A stretch of 7,747 nucleotides of DNA from Nitrospira sp. UBA6909 (GTDB lineage: Bacteria; Nitrospirota; Nitrospiria; Nitrospirales; Nitrospiraceae), in assembly GCA_002451055.1 (NCBI GenBank), contig DKBD01000113.1:7663-15409 (forward strand), read 5' to 3'. Positions 6,286 to 7,747 of the stretch are shown here, piece by piece; within the stretch, counting starts at the first letter, position 1; each line of letters opens with the position of its first letter. The notes below the pieces were generated by a model. The model was not told the origin of the DNA, made no database searches, and saw nothing but the letters and a program-made list of their open reading frames with translations. Both the position numbers and the translations under genes were made by a program.

Positions 6286-7650
6286 TCACGGTCTTTTGAG
6301 CATGATCGCGTCGAAGTACGTCTCGGGAACCGGGTGCGGCAGTCGCAGCTGTCCGGATCCGAAGGCGACATACTTCTCGCAGGTCAATTGCTCCAATCCA
6401 ATCGGCCCCTTGGCATGCAGGCGCGCCCCGCTGAGCCCGATATCGGGTCCCATCCCGAAACCATCCCCTGCATTGAGCCGCGACGAAGCATTCACCAGCA
6501 CGGTTCCGGCATCGACTTCGCGCGTAAAGCGCATGGCCGATTCATAGCGGGTCGTGGCAATAACCGCCGTCAGGCAGAGGCCGTGTTCGCCGATGTGGGC
6601 CATGGCCTCGTCCAGGTTCTCCACCATTTTCACGGCCAGAACGGGCCCCTGAAACTGTGTGCGCCAATCGGCGTCAGTCGCCGGCACGATCGCGGTATGG
6701 CCCGTCATCGCCATCTGCCCCATCAGAGCGATTGTCTTCGGGCAGCCTCGCACCTCAACCTTAAATTGATCCAACAGCCGGTTGATCAGCGGAGGCAAGA
6801 ACTGCCGCCCGATGACCTGCTCCACCAACAGGGTATCGAGCGAATTGGCCGCGCCAGGCAGCTGCACCTTGGAGTTGATTACCACGTTCTGAGCCAAGGG
6901 GATATCGGTCTCTCCATCAACGTAGAGCTGTGTAAGCCCGCCATCGTGGCACAGCACCGGCACCTTCGCCTGCTCCATCACCGCTTTGCGGAGGCCGGCT
7001 CCGCCACGTGGAATGAGGGCATCGAGACTCTTGCCGGACCGCATCAATTCGACGGCTATTTCCTTGTCGGGGCGATCGACCCAAATCCATGCGCCTGATG
7101 GGAGTCCGCTCTGTTCTGCCGCTTGTCGCAACCGGGTTTCAATGGCTTGATGCGTCAAGTTCCACTCCGGAGCCCCACGAAAGACGCACAGATTACCAGA
7201 CTTGAGACAGAGCGCGATCGATTCGACCGTCACCAGTGGGCTCATCTCGGAAATCACGCCGATCACCCCGATGGGAACCCGGACCCGGCTGACCTGGAGT
7301 CCGTCCGGCCGTTCCCATCGACCAGTCACGGTACCGACCGGATCGGGCAAGTCCGCAATGACGCGAAGCCGCTCGACAATTCCCTTGATCTGGTCCGCCG
7401 TCATCCGCACACGCGCAACCGCTGCTTTCATCCGGTCTTTGACGGCATCGCCTTCGTACGACTTGCCGACTGCGTCGACGTCCTTGGCATTGGCCGCCAA
7501 AATCGCCTCCTGATCGGCCGCCAACCGGTCTGCCATCGCCCGCAGGGCGTTGTCTTTGGCCGGTCCCGGCAACAGCGCCAATTTTTTCGCAAGGCTCCGG
7601 CTGTCTTTCAACAGCCTATCGACGTACAGTTTGACCGGGACTTCCGGCAT
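6286..7650 (-). CDS. ProA-like (gamma-glutamyl phosphate reductase family) protein lacking the catalytic cysteine
   Basis: A 454-residue member of the ProA branch of the aldehyde dehydrogenase superfamily; true ProA makes glutamate-5-semialdehyde from gamma-glutamyl phosphate with NADPH in proline synthesis. Family landmarks: ILAANAKDV (50-58), VRVPIGVIGVI (123-133), LCLKSGN (147-153), LIPRGGAGL (212-220), VLVNASSRL (384-392), LHAKGPIGLEQLT (411-423). Key residues differ: the catalytic region, NAKTQRPSTCN in E. coli ProA, reads NSKVQLPGAAN (259-269), with Ala268 at the Cys position. EARPNVT reads EMSPLVT (135-141), and the signature HGxxHSD reads HGLCLTA (356-362). The protein is longer than E. 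coli ProA (417). ATG 7650 is preceded by GAGGGG at 7 nt; an ATG at 7656 is too close to that site. Probably a paralogue with another or non-catalytic role. First gene of a likely two-gene unit. Confidence 0.88.
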   Translation of the reverse strand: MPEVPVKLYVDRLLKDSRSLAKKLALLPGPAKDNALRAMADRLAADQEAILAANAKDVDAVGKSYEGDAVKDRMKAAVARVRMTADQIKGIVERLRVIADLPDPVGTVTGRWERPDGLQVSRVRVPIGVIGVISEMSPLVTVESIALCLKSGNLCVFRGAPEWNLTHQAIETRLRQAAEQSGLPSGAWIWVDRPDKEIAVELMRSGKSLDALIPRGGAGLRKAVMEQAKVPVLCHDGGLTQLYVDGETDIPLAQNVVINSKVQLPGAANSLDTLLVEQVIGRQFLPPLINRLLDQFKVEVRGCPKTIALMGQMAMTGHTAIVPATDADWRTQFQGPVLAVKMVENLDEAMAHIGEHGLCLTAVIATTRYESAMRFTREVDAGTVLVNASSRLNAGDGFGMGPDIGLSGARLHAKGPIGLEQLTCEKYVAFGSGQLRLPHPVPETYFDAIMLKRP

Positions 7651-7714
7651 ACACATTCCCCTCTCTTCAACATTTTCAAGGCGAATTTACAGTGACCGTT
7701 CGAAGAAGCGTCAG

Positions 7715-7744
7715 ACTATAGCACGCGATTTTTTCGGCAGTAAA
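7715..7744 (-). promoter_or_regulatory. Extended -10 promoter for the ProA-like gene
   Basis: On the minus strand TGC precedes TATAGT (7715-7720), making an extended -10 box; TATAGT matches the consensus at 5/6. TTTACT (7739-7744, 4/6) is the -35 candidate at an 18-nt spacing. Transcription would start near 7708, giving a leader of about 60 nt before ATG 7650. It could also serve the methyltransferase gene downstream. Confidence 0.55.
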
Positions 7745-7747
7745 GGC

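Noticed and set aside
6148..7098. Long plus-strand frame of 316 residues
   Set aside because: Antisense to the ProA-like gene, whose protein matches a known family along its length; composition is that of a shadow frame.
1..7747. CRISPR array, tRNA, rRNA, complete insertion sequence or phage genes
   Set aside because: No regularly spaced repeats, cloverleaf, rRNA-like stretch, transposase or phage structural protein was seen in either strand.

Overview
The window looks like chromosomal DNA of a GC-rich bacterium. The style of Lon, the paired toxin-antitoxin modules and the intergenic palindromes make me think of a Nitrospira-like organism (phylum Nitrospirota), but that assignment is from memory of such genomes and not tested. 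No phage, plasmid, CRISPR, rRNA or tRNA signal was seen.

Left part (1-2145). The window opens inside the 5' end of a RecQ-family DNA helicase gene on the minus strand, with a good promoter in front of it. Facing away from it is a two-gene toxin-antitoxin operon on the plus strand: a small antitoxin-like protein followed 6 nt later by a RelE/ParE-type toxin. A gene-poor stretch of about 650 bases follows, GC-rich at first and then clearly AT-richer. Next comes a second toxin-antitoxin module, hicA-hicB, on the minus strand. Its HicA has Tyr where the family's catalytic His is expected. In both modules the first gene lacks a ribosome binding site and has a -10-like hexamer ending exactly 6 nt before the start codon, which suggests leaderless transcripts.

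Centre (2146-4957). After a promoter region comes a complete lon gene for the ATP-dependent Lon protease, with Walker A and B motifs and the Ser-Lys dyad intact. It converges on the next gene; the intergenic region between them is almost filled by two palindromic structures.

Right part (4958-7747). Two minus-strand genes are probably cotranscribed from an extended -10 promoter near 7715-7744. The first is a homologue of ProA (gamma-glutamyl phosphate reductase) that has lost the catalytic cysteine and other signature residues, so it is probably not an ordinary proline biosynthesis enzyme. The second encodes a class I SAM-dependent methyltransferase of unknown substrate. Between them sits a 123-bp MITE-like element with 24-bp imperfect terminal inverted repeats, flanked by a 4-bp direct repeat that overlaps the ProA-like stop codon.

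The most interesting items are the cysteine-less ProA paralogue linked to a methyltransferase, the small inverted-repeat element between them, and the altered HicA active site. I see no clear evidence of a large undescribed system.
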